Of a DNA stretch of 64,000 nt, positions 52,026 through 60,983 are shown piece by piece. Within the stretch, counting starts at the first letter, position 1. The number at the start of each line of letters is the position of its first letter. The notes below the pieces were generated by a model. The model worked only from the letters and a program-made list of their open reading frames with translations. It had not been told where the DNA came from and searched no databases. The DNA is from Pseudarthrobacter sp. W1I19. GTDB taxonomy: Bacteria; Actinomycetota; Actinomycetes; Actinomycetales; Micrococcaceae. The position numbers and the translations under genes were made by a program. Location of the stretch: contig NZ_JAUSZR010000001.1 of assembly GCF_030817835.1 (NCBI RefSeq), positions 2,418,001 to 2,482,000 on the forward strand, given 5' to 3'.

Positions 52026-52047
52026 ATTGTTGGCTCATTGTTGGCTC
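52026..52047. repeat. tandem 11-bp direct repeat (ATTGTTGGCTC twice)
   Basis: Two exact adjacent copies at the 3' end of the pnbA-like gene and the start of the pcaH promoter region. Possible regulator binding site or replication slippage. Confidence 0.5.
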
Positions 52048-52820
52048 GAAGCTGAGAGGGTGTTGCCGTTTTGCCCTGGTTCAGTGTGAAAGGTAACGAA
52101 GCTGTCAACGCATTCCCTCGTCGTTGCCAAGCGGTTCAACCTGTGCCGTGGGTCGGCATATCCAAGTGAGACTCCGCAGACGATTAGTTGGTCCTCCGGG
52201 ATGCGCATGTGCAGACGCAGGACCGGATGGAAGTCAATGAATGAGGCCTGCGTGCAGGTATCCAGCCCGGAAGCACGCGCGGCCAGCATCAGTGACTGAA
52301 GGAAGAGACCCGCGTCGAGCAGACCTCCGCCCAGGGAACTACGCCCGATGGTGACAAAGATGCCAACAGGAGCTCCGAAGAAGTCGTAGTTGCGCCGATG
52401 ATGCATCAATCGCGCTGGAGTATCCGTGGCTGATATCCCCAAGGTTTCGCGGTACAGAAGATCACCGAATTGCCTGCGACGGGACCTGAACGGTTCAATC
52501 CACTCGTCCGGCCGGGGCTGGTACGGATATTCGTTTTCGACGCGGTCCTGATTGTCATGAGCTTCCAGAAGCGCCGCGGTGAGGGCAGCTTTAGCCTCAC
52601 CGGTGACAACGTGAACTTGCCAAGGCTGTGAATTTGAGTTGCTTGCAGCTCTGGCCGCGAGAGCAAGCAAACGCTCAACTTCCGTCTCCGGAACAGGGGT
52701 CGGAAGGAAGGCTCTGACGCTGCGTCTGCTGTTTATGGCATCCTCCACGCTCATAAAGGTGTCCCGCCGCCAGGGCACAAACCGCTTCACTGCGAGTGGA
52801 TTCTTTTCAAGGTTTCGCAT
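52035..52820 (-). CDS. pnbA: nitroreductase, likely 4-nitrobenzoate reductase (PnbA-like)
   Basis: The 261-aa protein is a nitroreductase-family FMN enzyme: RRSVRAFLPTPVPETEVERL, ARAASNSNSQPWQVHVVTG, LLDAGLFLQSLMLAARASG and VCGVSLGYADP. Homology class plus the following hydroxylaminobenzoate lyase and operator B suggest it reduces 4-nitrobenzoate to 4-hydroxylaminobenzoate with NAD(P)H. ATG 52754 (MSVEDAINSRR) is an alternative start. The gene could instead reduce a related nitroaromatic. Confidence 0.75.
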   Translation of the reverse strand: MRNLEKNPLAVKRFVPWRRDTFMSVEDAINSRRSVRAFLPTPVPETEVERLLALAARAASNSNSQPWQVHVVTGEAKAALTAALLEAHDNQDRVENEYPYQPRPDEWIEPFRSRRRQFGDLLYRETLGISATDTPARLMHHRRNYDFFGAPVGIFVTIGRSSLGGGLLDAGLFLQSLMLAARASGLDTCTQASFIDFHPVLRLHMRIPEDQLIVCGVSLGYADPRHRLNRLATTRECVDSFVTFHTEPGQNGNTLSASSQQ

Positions 52821-52846
52821 AGCACCCTAATGTCCTTCGTGGGGGA

Positions 52847-53350
52847 TCAGCTCGGAGTGATGTCGTAGGAAATCCGTCCTGCCGGCAAAAAGAACAGCGC
52901 GATAACAGCCCCTCCTTTTGACTCTGGGTAATGGTGGCTCCCTGGCCCTGGAGCCGTCCAACCGGGCCCGGACCATCCGTTTGGACCCATCAGCCTGGCC
53001 TCCGCATCCAGCGGGACGACCAGATTCAGCTCACCGTAGGGGTGCTGGTGATACTGTCCCCGGAACGGCTCAACACTGTTCATATAGACGGCGGTGATGC
53101 TGAAGTAGTTCAGCACTTCGCTGGGTTCTGCGATGCGGCTGCGTCGGTAGTTCGGCCCGTCAATTTCTATGTTGGCGGCCCAGCCGTCCCTGACGCCCTC
53201 GGTGATCATCCGGGCAAGATCGTCATAAAGGGATGTCCCGGGCCCGTAGTTCGTATTTAGCCAGTTCTCCAATTCCCCGCCAGCGGTGCGGTTCTTCACT
53301 TCCGTGAGGAAGGGGATGCTGCGCTCGATCAGATCCTTGCTGGTGCTCAT
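52847..53350 (-). CDS. pnbB: 4-hydroxylaminobenzoate lyase (PnbB/DUF4863-like)
   Basis: The 167-aa protein matches the DUF4863/hydroxylaminobenzoate lyase pattern: an N-terminal helical part (IPFLTEVKNRTAGGELENWL), EIDGPNYRRSRIAEPSE, and a cupin-like RGQYHQHPYGELNLVVPLD with GPGSHHYPESKGGAVIAL. Known PnbB converts 4-hydroxylaminobenzoate to protocatechuate and ammonia, linking the nitroreductase to the pca operon. It is first in its unit, before the pnbA-like gene, with operator B upstream. Confidence 0.75.
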   Translation of the reverse strand: MSTSKDLIERSIPFLTEVKNRTAGGELENWLNTNYGPGTSLYDDLARMITEGVRDGWAANIEIDGPNYRRSRIAEPSEVLNYFSITAVYMNSVEPFRGQYHQHPYGELNLVVPLDAEARLMGPNGWSGPGWTAPGPGSHHYPESKGGAVIALFFLPAGRISYDITPS

Positions 53351-53410
53351 TTCCTTGCTCCTAAAGTTTGTTCCAGCACACGTTCGTGTGATGCCAGTAA
53401 CGCTAGCGTT

Positions 53411-53445
53411 CGCTTACGTTACAGTCAATAGCTGTAACGTAAGCG
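53411..53445. promoter_or_regulatory. TetR operator B (14-bp perfect arms)
   Basis: CGCTTACGTTACAG at 53411-53424 and CTGTAACGTAAGCG at 53432-53445 around TCAATAG, the strongest of the set. It lies between pnbB (divergent) and the tetR gene. Confidence 0.85.
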
Positions 53446-53508
53446 CGGAGGAGTTTTTGTACGGGGCGAGGATCTTAGACGAGCCTCGTCGCCGGAATCG
53501 AGGGGTAT

Positions 53509-53535
53509 GTTACGTTAAATGCCTGTAACGCAACG
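53509..53535. promoter_or_regulatory. TetR operator C (weaker copy)
   Basis: GTTACGTTA then TGTAACGCAAC around a 6-bp centre, imperfect. It is directly before the tetR start, a probable autoregulatory site. Confidence 0.6.
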
Positions 53536-53552
53536 AGATGGAGGGGTTTCAG

Positions 53553-54203
53553 ATGCCGAACGAGGTGCGTGACATTGATCGTGACGGGGAATCTGTAGCC
53601 GCATCCAAAGGCGGTCGCCCCCGAGATCCCGCGTTGGATGAAGCAATAATTCTGGCAACGCGCAAACGGCTTGTCCTGGACGGCTACTCGAGGATGGCGC
53701 TGGGCGACATTGCTGCCGACGCTGGAGTAACCAGACCCACGCTCTATCGGCGTTGGCCGGGAAAATTTGAGTTGGTGGTTGATGCCCTTGACTATGGCTT
53801 CAAGGCCCAGCGGGACACCTACCCCTCGCTGAACCTGGACGATCTGCCGGCCACCGAAGCGCTGACGGAGGCAGTACGCCGGCTTGACCCCGCGTATTTC
53901 AACCCGGACGCCATGGTCCTCATGGGCAATTTTATGGGTGAGACCATACGAACTCCGGAACTGCTTGCCATTGTCTGCGAGCACGCCGTGGAGCCCCGCG
54001 TCAACCTGATGGAGAGGGTGCTGAAAAGCCTGCAGGATCGAGGTGAGGTGCGGCGCGACATCGACACTCGCACTATCGCGAGCATGTGCTTCGGCAGCTA
54101 CTTCGCAGCCTTCCTGCGGAACGATACGGAGCGCGCCGGGCTGGCGGAGAAAGTGGTAGCTGTGCTTTGGCCTGGCATAGCGGCAGAGACGAACAAAACG
54201 TAG
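53553..54203 (+). CDS. TetR-family regulator of the pnb/pca region
   Basis: ATG 53553 is preceded by GGAGGGG, giving 216 aa; ATG 53538 is alternative. An HTH at residues 25-70 (DEAIILATRKRLVLDGYSR, IAADAGVTRPTLYRRWPGK) is followed by a ligand domain. The adjacent perfect palindrome (operator B) and four related sites fit its binding. The proposed inducer is 4-nitrobenzoate or its 4-hydroxylamino derivative, which is inference. It is convergent with the MFS transporter gene. Confidence 0.88.
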   Translation: MPNEVRDIDRDGESVAASKGGRPRDPALDEAIILATRKRLVLDGYSRMALGDIAADAGVTRPTLYRRWPGKFELVVDALDYGFKAQRDTYPSLNLDDLPATEALTEAVRRLDPAYFNPDAMVLMGNFMGETIRTPELLAIVCEHAVEPRVNLMERVLKSLQDRGEVRRDIDTRTIASMCFGSYFAAFLRNDTERAGLAEKVVAVLWPGIAAETNKT

Positions 54204-54245
54204 CGGTGACCTGGCGTCCAGTGCCGGGTGCAGGACCTGGTTTCC

Positions 54246-54279
54246 CACCCGCCCAATGCCCCGGGGCACTGGGCGGGTG
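54246..54279. terminator. bidirectional terminator between tetR and the MFS gene
   Basis: CACCCGCCCA/TGGGCGGGTG with inner TGCCCC/GGGGCA forms a long GC stem between convergent genes, so it can serve both. Confidence 0.75.
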
Positions 54280-54302
54280 TTGAGGGGGCCGCTGCCGTCA
54301 CC

Positions 54303-55658
54303 TCACCGATGTATCCGCCCGATGCGGAATACCGTGGTTCCCGCGAGGACCAGCACCAGGGCGATGGCGAAGAAAACTTCTCGTGCCGCTACTCCTTGTC
54401 CAAGAGCCGTTCCAACGAGCAGCGGTCCTGCGATACCTCCAAGCCGACCGACACCGAGGGCCCAGCCAACACCCGTCGACCGCATTGCGGGCGGATAGAG
54501 CAAGCTCGCCAGGGCGGTAACGCTCATCTGCCCTCCGGTTACACACGCGCCGCTAAGAAAAGCCACGATAAGGAGAAGAGTCGGTCCCCCGGCAATGACC
54601 AGGCCGAGGACTGCCACAAAAAGCGCTCCCATTAGGTAGACGAAGCCCAATGTACGGAATGGGCTGATCCGGTCCATGCACGGGCCTATGACTGTAGCGG
54701 CCACAATCCCTCCTATAGTCGTCAGGACCGTGGCAGCTATAACGATGGCCTGCGGCTGCCCGAAAGAGCCGACTATGGTGGGCAGCCAACTTTGAATCGC
54801 ATAGAACGCCGCGAGATTTGCAGCGAACGCCACCCACAGCAGAACAGTACTGCCGAGCCAGCCGCGACTGAAGAGATCCGCAACACGTGAGGGGCGCTTT
54901 TTTGGCCCTTCCTCTGGGGGGGTCAGGATCAGGCCCTGAACTTGACTGCCGGACATGGGATCCAGCAGATGAAGCAACGATCGCGTTCGCTCGATGCCCC
55001 GGGGCCGTGACAAGAGGAATCTCGGCGATTCAGGAAGACTCTTGACCAGGAAGACCAGCAAAAGCAGCGGCACCACTCCCCCGATGACAAACATCATTCG
55101 CCAACCGAGTACTGGAATTACGAGCCCGGAAACTAACCCGGCTGCGACGAACCCGAGAGCCAGCCAGCAGTAGATGAACATGACAAAGCTTGAGCGTCGG
55201 CGCTTCGGCGCGTACTCGCTTGTCAGCGACACCAGACTTGGAATCACTGCACCCAGTCCCGCACCCGTAAGGCACCGTAGACCGATCAGATGCGCCGGTT
55301 CGGATGCCGCCGCCGTCAGGAGGCTCAAAACTCCGAAGAGGGCAGTGCAGCACACCACCAATCGCCGATGACCAACACGATTAGCCAGGGGTGAGAGGAC
55401 CAAGTACCCCACCATGAGCCCCACAATCGCAGCGGAAAGGATTGGACCGAGGCTGGCCACTGGGATTCCCCATTCACGCGCAATTACCGGCGCTGCAAAA
55501 CTAATCGCCTGTGTATCGAAACCATCGAGGAACATCACTGATCCGGACAGCGCAAGAACTACGTAGTGGAACCGCCCCACGGGACGGCTGTCAATAAATT
55601 CGCCGAGGGACAGGTCGGCAGCGCCTAGTGCCGACGGGCGGGTAATACCTGGAGACAT
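54303..55658 (-). CDS. aromatic-acid:H+ symporter (AAHS-type MFS, PcaK/PnbT-like)
   Basis: The 451-aa protein has 12 helices and AAHS signatures: FLDGFDTQAISFAAPVIARE (the D-G-x-D in TM1), LSPLANRVGHRRLV (motif A), GLRCLTGAGLGAVIPSLVSL and LPESPRFLL. AAHS proteins import benzoate, 4-hydroxybenzoate or protocatechuate. Operators D and E lie upstream, and the TetR lies convergent downstream, so it probably imports the nitroaromatic substrate. It is full length. Confidence 0.85.
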   Translation of the reverse strand: MSPGITRPSALGAADLSLGEFIDSRPVGRFHYVVLALSGSVMFLDGFDTQAISFAAPVIAREWGIPVASLGPILSAAIVGLMVGYLVLSPLANRVGHRRLVVCCTALFGVLSLLTAAASEPAHLIGLRCLTGAGLGAVIPSLVSLTSEYAPKRRRSSFVMFIYCWLALGFVAAGLVSGLVIPVLGWRMMFVIGGVVPLLLLVFLVKSLPESPRFLLSRPRGIERTRSLLHLLDPMSGSQVQGLILTPPEEGPKKRPSRVADLFSRGWLGSTVLLWVAFAANLAAFYAIQSWLPTIVGSFGQPQAIVIAATVLTTIGGIVAATVIGPCMDRISPFRTLGFVYLMGALFVAVLGLVIAGGPTLLLIVAFLSGACVTGGQMSVTALASLLYPPAMRSTGVGWALGVGRLGGIAGPLLVGTALGQGVAAREVFFAIALVLVLAGTTVFRIGRIHR

Positions 55659-55756
55659 GGTCGTTCACTTTCGAATAGGTTCACAGGGGCTGAAGGGCAT
55701 TGGTGCACACCGGCTGAGATCGCAATGATCTGGATCACAACCTATAGGTGCTAAAC

Positions 55757-55777
55757 GTTACAGTCAATAGTTGTAAC
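55757..55777. promoter_or_regulatory. TetR operator D (GTTACA-GTCAATAGT-TGTAAC)
   Basis: Perfect 6-bp arms with the TCAATAG core, about 100 bp upstream of the AAHS transporter gene. Confidence 0.75.
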
Positions 55778-55788
55778 TGATAGTTCCA

Positions 55789-55807
55789 TTACAGACATTG
55801 ACTGTAA
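55789..55807. promoter_or_regulatory. TetR operator E (TTACAG-ACATTGA-CTGTAA)
   Basis: Perfect 6-bp arms; read on the - strand the centre is TCAATGT, matching the shared TCAAT core. Twelve bp from operator D, in front of the + strand doxX unit. Confidence 0.7.
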
Positions 55808-55874
55808 CCGAACTCACGGCTAGCCTTCTTGTATCCCGGGTGCATCAGCACCCAACCATGTGAAGAGGAGTCTT

Positions 55875-56018
55875 ATGCGCGGCAACAAGTCGGTCACAGG
55901 CCTGATGGTCTTAGCAGCACAATCCACTTCGAAGGTTCAGCCTGCAGCTGATTCCGGTACCCCCCCGGTAGCACCTGCACGGCATGTATTTCCGGAGAAT
56001 CGCGGAGGAACGAAATGA
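55875..56018 (+). CDS. 47-aa protein coupled to doxX
   Basis: A short ORF with a GAGGAG site opens MRGNKSVTGLMVLAAQ and ends in ENRGGTK; it overlaps the doxX start by 4 bp (ATGA), so doxX translation depends on it. The start could be a degraded export signal. It may be the remains of a longer upstream gene or a true leader peptide. Function unknown. Confidence 0.5.
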   Translation: MRGNKSVTGLMVLAAQSTSKVQPAADSGTPPVAPARHVFPENRGGTK

Positions 56019-56521
56019 CCGATCATGATGGAGCTCTGCTCCTGCTGAGGATCTGCTTTGGCGTAACCATGGCTGCCCACGGGTACAGCAAACTGTTTAT
56101 GGGTGCCGGAATAGCCGGTGCCGGCAAGTGGTTCAGCAGCCTTGGCCTCCGCCCAGGCTCCTTTCATGCCTGGCTGGCAGCGCTGACAGAAATTGGTGCG
56201 GGCATCGCCCTGGCACTCGGACTTTTCACCCCCTTTGCATCCGCGGCGTTCGTCGCTCTGATGCTGGTTGCTGGTTGGACAGTTCACCGCAGTAAGGGAT
56301 TTTTCATCGGCACAGGAGGGTGGGAATACACCTTCATCATGGCGGTGGGGGGCATCGCGATTGCTGTGGCCGGGCCCGGGCACATCAGCATGGACTGGGT
56401 TCTTTTCAGTAACGGCATCATTGCCGGATGGGCTGGACTAACGATCGCTGTCGCCGGAGGCCTACTTGCAGGAGTGGCACTGTTGGCGGGCTTTTACAGG
56501 CCGCAACAGCAACCTTCGTGA
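56015..56521 (+). CDS. DoxX-family membrane protein
   Basis: The 168-aa protein has four hydrophobic helices and the DoxX motif LLRICFGVTMAAHGYSKLF (H-G-x-x-K), AWLAALTEIGAGIALALGLF and MAVGGIAIAVAGPGHISMD. DoxX proteins associate with redox and aromatic metabolism; their mechanism is unclear. Operators D/E upstream suggest TetR control together with the pnb genes. Translation is coupled to the preceding 47-aa ORF. Confidence 0.87.
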   Translation: MTDHDGALLLLRICFGVTMAAHGYSKLFMGAGIAGAGKWFSSLGLRPGSFHAWLAALTEIGAGIALALGLFTPFASAAFVALMLVAGWTVHRSKGFFIGTGGWEYTFIMAVGGIAIAVAGPGHISMDWVLFSNGIIAGWAGLTIAVAGGLLAGVALLAGFYRPQQQPS

Positions 56522-56540
56522 GAGAACAAGACAAAAGAGT

Positions 56541-57250
56541 CTGACGGCCAGTAGCCGCAACTTTCTCGGTCTGGCCTACCACATGCTTGTTGCGATCCGT
56601 GACGCAGAGGATGCCGTTTAGAGCACATTTCCTGTGCTGGTCGGCCTGGCGAGGACGACCGAGCTGCTGTCAACGACCTGCCGCTGGTTTACCCGGCAAC
56701 CAACAGGATTTGTCTTGATCTGCTGGGCAGCACACGCACGCGACGTGAAAAGTGCGCAGGTGAGTAGTGCCTGAACCCTTGCCTGCGGGATTTCCCGCCC
56801 CCGGCAACATGCTGTATGCAGAGGTCCGGGCGAGTAGAGGATCAGGAGGGCCTCGTGACACTCGACGAATCAATAAGCACCGCATTGGTCGATGTCCTCG
56901 AAACAATGACGTCCACCGTCACGTTGCATTTGTTCTCTCCGACATCTTTGCTTTCTCCTTCAAAGAGGTTGGAGATTTCGTCGGCAGGTCTGACTCGCGG
57001 CGGTACGCCAGCTGGCAAGGTCAGGACGACGTCGTATCCGTTTTAAACGACGCTGCCCGGTTTAGCAGCAGGAATAGGCCACCGTGGTGAAGCCCTTCGG
57101 TGATGCATGGCGAAGTAGTGACTTGCGCCCCCTCGCCGGGTTAGTCAACCCCGCAGTGGTTCTTGTTCCGGCGTCGGCGGAGTCGTTCGGGCTGCACTGA
57201 ACCTCGTCAACGCAGGCACCGGCACCGGCACCGGAACCTCACAAAAGCAG
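56541..57250 (+). pseudogene. decayed ECF41/SigJ-type sigma factor
   Basis: Sigma region 2 (RNFLGLAYHMLVAIRDAEDAV), then in other frames LDESISTALVDVLETMTS and RHVAFVLSDIFAFSFKEVGD (region 4), then the SnoaL-like C-terminal part VVKPFGDAWRSSDLRPLAG. Multiple frameshifts and stops make it non-functional. ECF41 sigma factors are typically adjacent to a CMD gene, as here (57353). Confidence 0.65.
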
Positions 57251-57352
57251 GACCTGTGTCGTCAACACTATGGAAAGAACGCCTCGACTTCTTCCCCTGG
57301 CTGGCCCGCACCGCGCCGCCCAACGCCAGTCCATACCCACGAAAGGCACATC

Positions 57353-57814
57353 ATGGCAAAGGCCAACCGCGTCAATATCGGCAAACAGCACCCGGACAGC
57401 TACAAAACATTGATCACCTTATCGACCGAGGCAACCGAAGGCGCTGCTGCCGCTGGTCTGGATCCCTTGTTGGTGGAACTGGTGAAGATCCGAACTTCCC
57501 AGATCAACGGCTGTGCGTTTTGCCTCCGCATGCACACAAGGGACGCCCTGAAAAAGGGCGAGAGCACTGACCGGATCGCCGTCCTTCCTGCATGGGAAGA
57601 GACAAGCTACTTCACCAAGGAAGAACGTGCGGCCTTGCGTCTAACCGAGTCGATTACCAACATCTCGGCCGGGCACGTCAATGATGAGGACTACGAAGCC
57701 GCGGCATCAGCACTAACTCAGGAACAAATCTCCGCGGTGGCTTGGCTTTCAACCGTCATGAACGCCTTCAATCGCGTCGCCGTCACAAGCCGCTACGCCG
57801 TCGGCAGTCACTAA
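57353..57814 (+). CDS. carboxymuconolactone-decarboxylase-family (AhpD-like) protein, ECF41-linked
   Basis: The 153-aa protein has the CMD thiol motif INGCAFCLRMHTRDALKKG (CxxC-x3-H) and helices typical of the ECF41 partner group (AGLDPLLVELVKIRTSQ). It is intact, although its usual sigma partner upstream is a pseudogene. An ATCATGG start follows a weak ribosome site. A peroxide or thiol-linked role is inferred. Confidence 0.85.
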   Translation: MAKANRVNIGKQHPDSYKTLITLSTEATEGAAAAGLDPLLVELVKIRTSQINGCAFCLRMHTRDALKKGESTDRIAVLPAWEETSYFTKEERAALRLTESITNISAGHVNDEDYEAAASALTQEQISAVAWLSTVMNAFNRVAVTSRYAVGSH

Positions 57815-57893
57815 GATCCCCTGCGCTATGCCCGGCGCGGCCAGCCGCCGGCGTCGGGCTTGGCGCGACCATTTCAACGAGACCTGGAAAAGC

Positions 57894-59736
57894 ATGAATA
57901 CTGAAGAGAAAAGACTGACCACTGGCGTCCTTGTCATTGGTACAGGTGGTTCAGGCCTTCGCTCGGCAATTGAATTGGCCGAGCAGGGAGTTGATGTCCT
58001 GGCCGTAGGAAAGCGCCCCAAAGCGGATGCGCACACGGCGCTGGCTGCCGGCGGAATCAACGCGGCACTGGCAACGATGGATCCCGAGGACACCTGGCAA
58101 CAGCATGCAGCGGACACAATCCGGGAAAGCTACCTCCTGGCAAACCCGCAGACAGTACAGATCGTTGCCCAAGGAGCCGAACGGGGAATTGCCGACCTGG
58201 AACGCTACGGGATGGAGTTCGCGTGAAGAAAATGGATCGATCTCACAGCGGTTCTTTGGCGCCCACACATTCCGACGTACCGCCTTTGCCGGAGACTACA
58301 CTGGACTGGAAATACAACGCACACTGATCAGGCGGGCAGAACAACTTGGCGTTCCCATCCTGGACACCGTCTACATTACAAAGTTGCTCGTCCGGGACAA
58401 TGCCGTTTTTGGAGCTTACGGGTTCGACCTGGACAACGGGACCCGGTACATCATCTATGCCGATGCGGTCATCCTGGCAGCAGGCGGACATAACAGGATA
58501 TGGCGACGTTCTTCCTCCCGGCGGGACGAGAACACGGGTGATTCATTTCGGCTGGCGGTTGAAGCTGGAGGACGGATCAGGGACCCGGAGCTCGTTCAAT
58601 TCCACCCGTCAGGGATTATTGAGCCGGAAAGTGCCGCCGGGACATTGGTTTCCGAGGCGGCCCGCGGGGAGGGCGGGATCCTCCGTAACGTTCTGGGTGA
58701 ACGCTTCATGGAGCGCTACGACCCGGAACGGATGGAACTCTCCACCCGCGACCGCGTTGCACTGGCGGCCTACACGGAGATCAAGGAAGGTCGGGGTACA
58801 GTCAACGGCGGGGTCTGGCTGGATGTATCCCACCTTCCCCGCGAAGTCATCATGGAGCGCCTGCCGCGTGTCTATCAGACCCTGATGGAACTTCAGATGC
58901 TTGACATCACGAAGACGCCCATCGAGATAGCTCCAACGGCACATTACTCCATGGGCGGAGTTTGGGTCCGCCCTGAAGACCATAGAACAGATGTCGAAGG
59001 CCTTTACGCGATCGGAGAAGCAGCAAGCGGCCTTCACGGGGCTAACAGGCTGGGCGGAAACTCCCTTATCGAATTGCTTGTCTTCGGCCGGATCGTGGGA
59101 CAAGCAGCAGCCGCGTATTCGAACGAACTCGAAACGCAGCACCGTTCACACGCGGCAGTGGGGGAAGCACGGTCCGAAGTTGATTCCCTCCTGCGTTCCC
59201 GTGGACAGGAAAATGTGCGGGAACTGCAGCGGGCTGTAAGGGATACGATGACTGAGCATGCTGGCGTCGTACGCAGTGAGGCAGGCCTACTTGCAGGCCT
59301 GCAGGAACTTAACGCGATTGAAAACCGAGCCCAAAATCTTGGGGTTCATCCTGACATCGCCGGCTACCAGGACCTCGCTCATGCCTTTGATCTCAAATCC
59401 TCGCTGCTTGCTGCCCGCGCCACCCTGGAGGCCGCGCTGGAGCGACGTGAGTCCCGCGGATGCCACAACCGCTCCGATTACCCTGACCAGGACGACGCCC
59501 TGCAAGTAAACCTCGTATGGTCCCCCGGAGCTCTGGAACACGAAGTCATCCCTCCTGTTCCAGCTGAGATCGCCCAGCTCATGAAAAAAGAGGTGTCAAC
59601 AGCAGGAAAGCTGGGGAGTAAAACAAAAAAGGCCCTGAATTACCAAAGCTCGGTTACCTACACATTTACCTTCGGGACGTCGACTTCATCAAGAGCGAGG
59701 TGTGCCATGGCCACTGGTCGGGGTTGGTTGTCGTAA
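57894..59736 (+). pseudogene. fumarate-reductase/succinate-dehydrogenase-like flavoprotein, frameshifted
   Basis: The FAD-binding start (VLVIGTGGSGLRSAIELAEQ) and most of the flavoprotein domain (TAFAGDYTGLEIQRTL, VILAAGGHNRIW, IAPTAHYSMGGVWV, GLYAIGEAASGLHGANR) are present, but a single missing base near 58221 (GCG[C]GTGAAG expected) shifts the frame and gives a stop at 58224. After about 59640 the C-terminus is foreign. It resembles SdhA/FrdA or aspartate-oxidase-type enzymes. Either broken or a sequencing artefact. Confidence 0.75.
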
Positions 59737-60285
59737 CGTTTGGAGTCTCGCTTCGCCAGCGGCTCAGTCCGTTGGTAGAGCCTTACGCGGCTAGACAGGA
59801 GGTGATCTTGTGCGTCGGATAGCGTGCCACGATCATTGGTATCCGTCCGTTAATCAGACTGCAGCGGTAGCATGAAAAGCCATTAAGCAACTGCCAGGCT
59901 TCGCGGACGAGTTCTGCCTCTCTTTAGGATTTCCGCCCCGTGCCAAATCCACTCCCCCCGGCGGCTTGTTGAACTCCGCCCGCCCAGCAAGACTCTCGTC
60001 TTGGGCCGTCATGCAGGCGGAAGACCCGCCCCCAACCGTCCGGGGTCGCCTCGTCCGTGAACGCGGCTACGAACGCTGGCTGTCACCCAAGTTTGTCGTC
60101 TCCACGAACTGCTGCATGGAATCTTGCAGTGCCATTGTGCCCTCCGTTGATTTCCCTAGCCGTGGTGCATTCAATTGGACGGAAAGCCATGCCGGTGCCG
60201 CACAGGAACTGACAGGATTTGCGGTCACCGACACGGCTCTAGCCGGAGGCGCCCTGCCAGTACGGATTCCCGGAGGCTGGACCCT
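59737..60285. other. gene-free decayed interval
   Basis: No supported gene. The end of the frameshifted flavoprotein frame merges into unrelated sequence here, and nothing recognisable is seen before the SDR remnant. Confidence 0.3.
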
Positions 60286-60937
60286 TTAGTTCAGGACCTG
60301 ATCTGCCGCCCGGACTTCCATGAGGTCTTCCAGTCCGACACGGGCCAGGAATTCTTCGCGGATCCGGTCCGCCGTTGCCGAAACCTCTTCGGATCCATCG
60401 TTTGCGGGGCCGATGTGGACGCGGTAGGGTCGACCACCTTCAGGAAGGGCGACGATCCGTGCAACGTCCTCTGACACTTGGCTGGCGTGGGCATCGGCAG
60501 GTGCGAGGGCGGCGAGTCTTTCAGCCACACGGTTCATGAGCCCTTCATACCTGGTCTCGCAGCCCTGTTCACGCGCTGGGTGGACAACACGTTAACGTCA
60601 TACAGGCTAGCGAACTGCCCGACGCTGAAGGCTTCAGCGGGCCCTGTCGTCATGTGGCCTGCGTTGTGCACCAGCACGTCTATGCGGCCCTGCTCGGCAA
60701 TGACCTTATCGATCGCTGCTTGCACTTCGGGTGTCTGAGGTGACATCCATCTGGACGGCGCGAAGGTCGACGTTGTTCTGGCGGGGAGTACTCCACGGTT
60801 TGCGCTCCTTGGGGTGCGTTTCTCCCGTGAAAATCACGCATTCCGGCATAGACAATGTTGCCGGCGTCGGCCACGGCACGTGCGGTGAGTGCGCCGAAGC
60901 CGCTGCTGGCACCTGTAATGACGACAATTTGAGACAT
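60286..60937 (-). pseudogene. decayed short-chain dehydrogenase (SDR)
   Basis: From ATG 60937, VVITGASSGFGALTARAVAD (nucleotide loop) then, in other frames, DVTSDTRSAS and QGRIDVLVHNAGHMTTGPAE, and finally VYRVHIGPAND-type C-terminus (YRVHIGPANDGSEEVSAT). The active-site YxxxK region is deleted. At least two frameshifts are present. It lies downstream of the intact SDR on the same strand. Confidence 0.65.
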
Positions 60938-60983
60938 CTGATGTGCTTTATGTCGGAGTGGTTGTCGCTGCCTGAGTGGGGAA

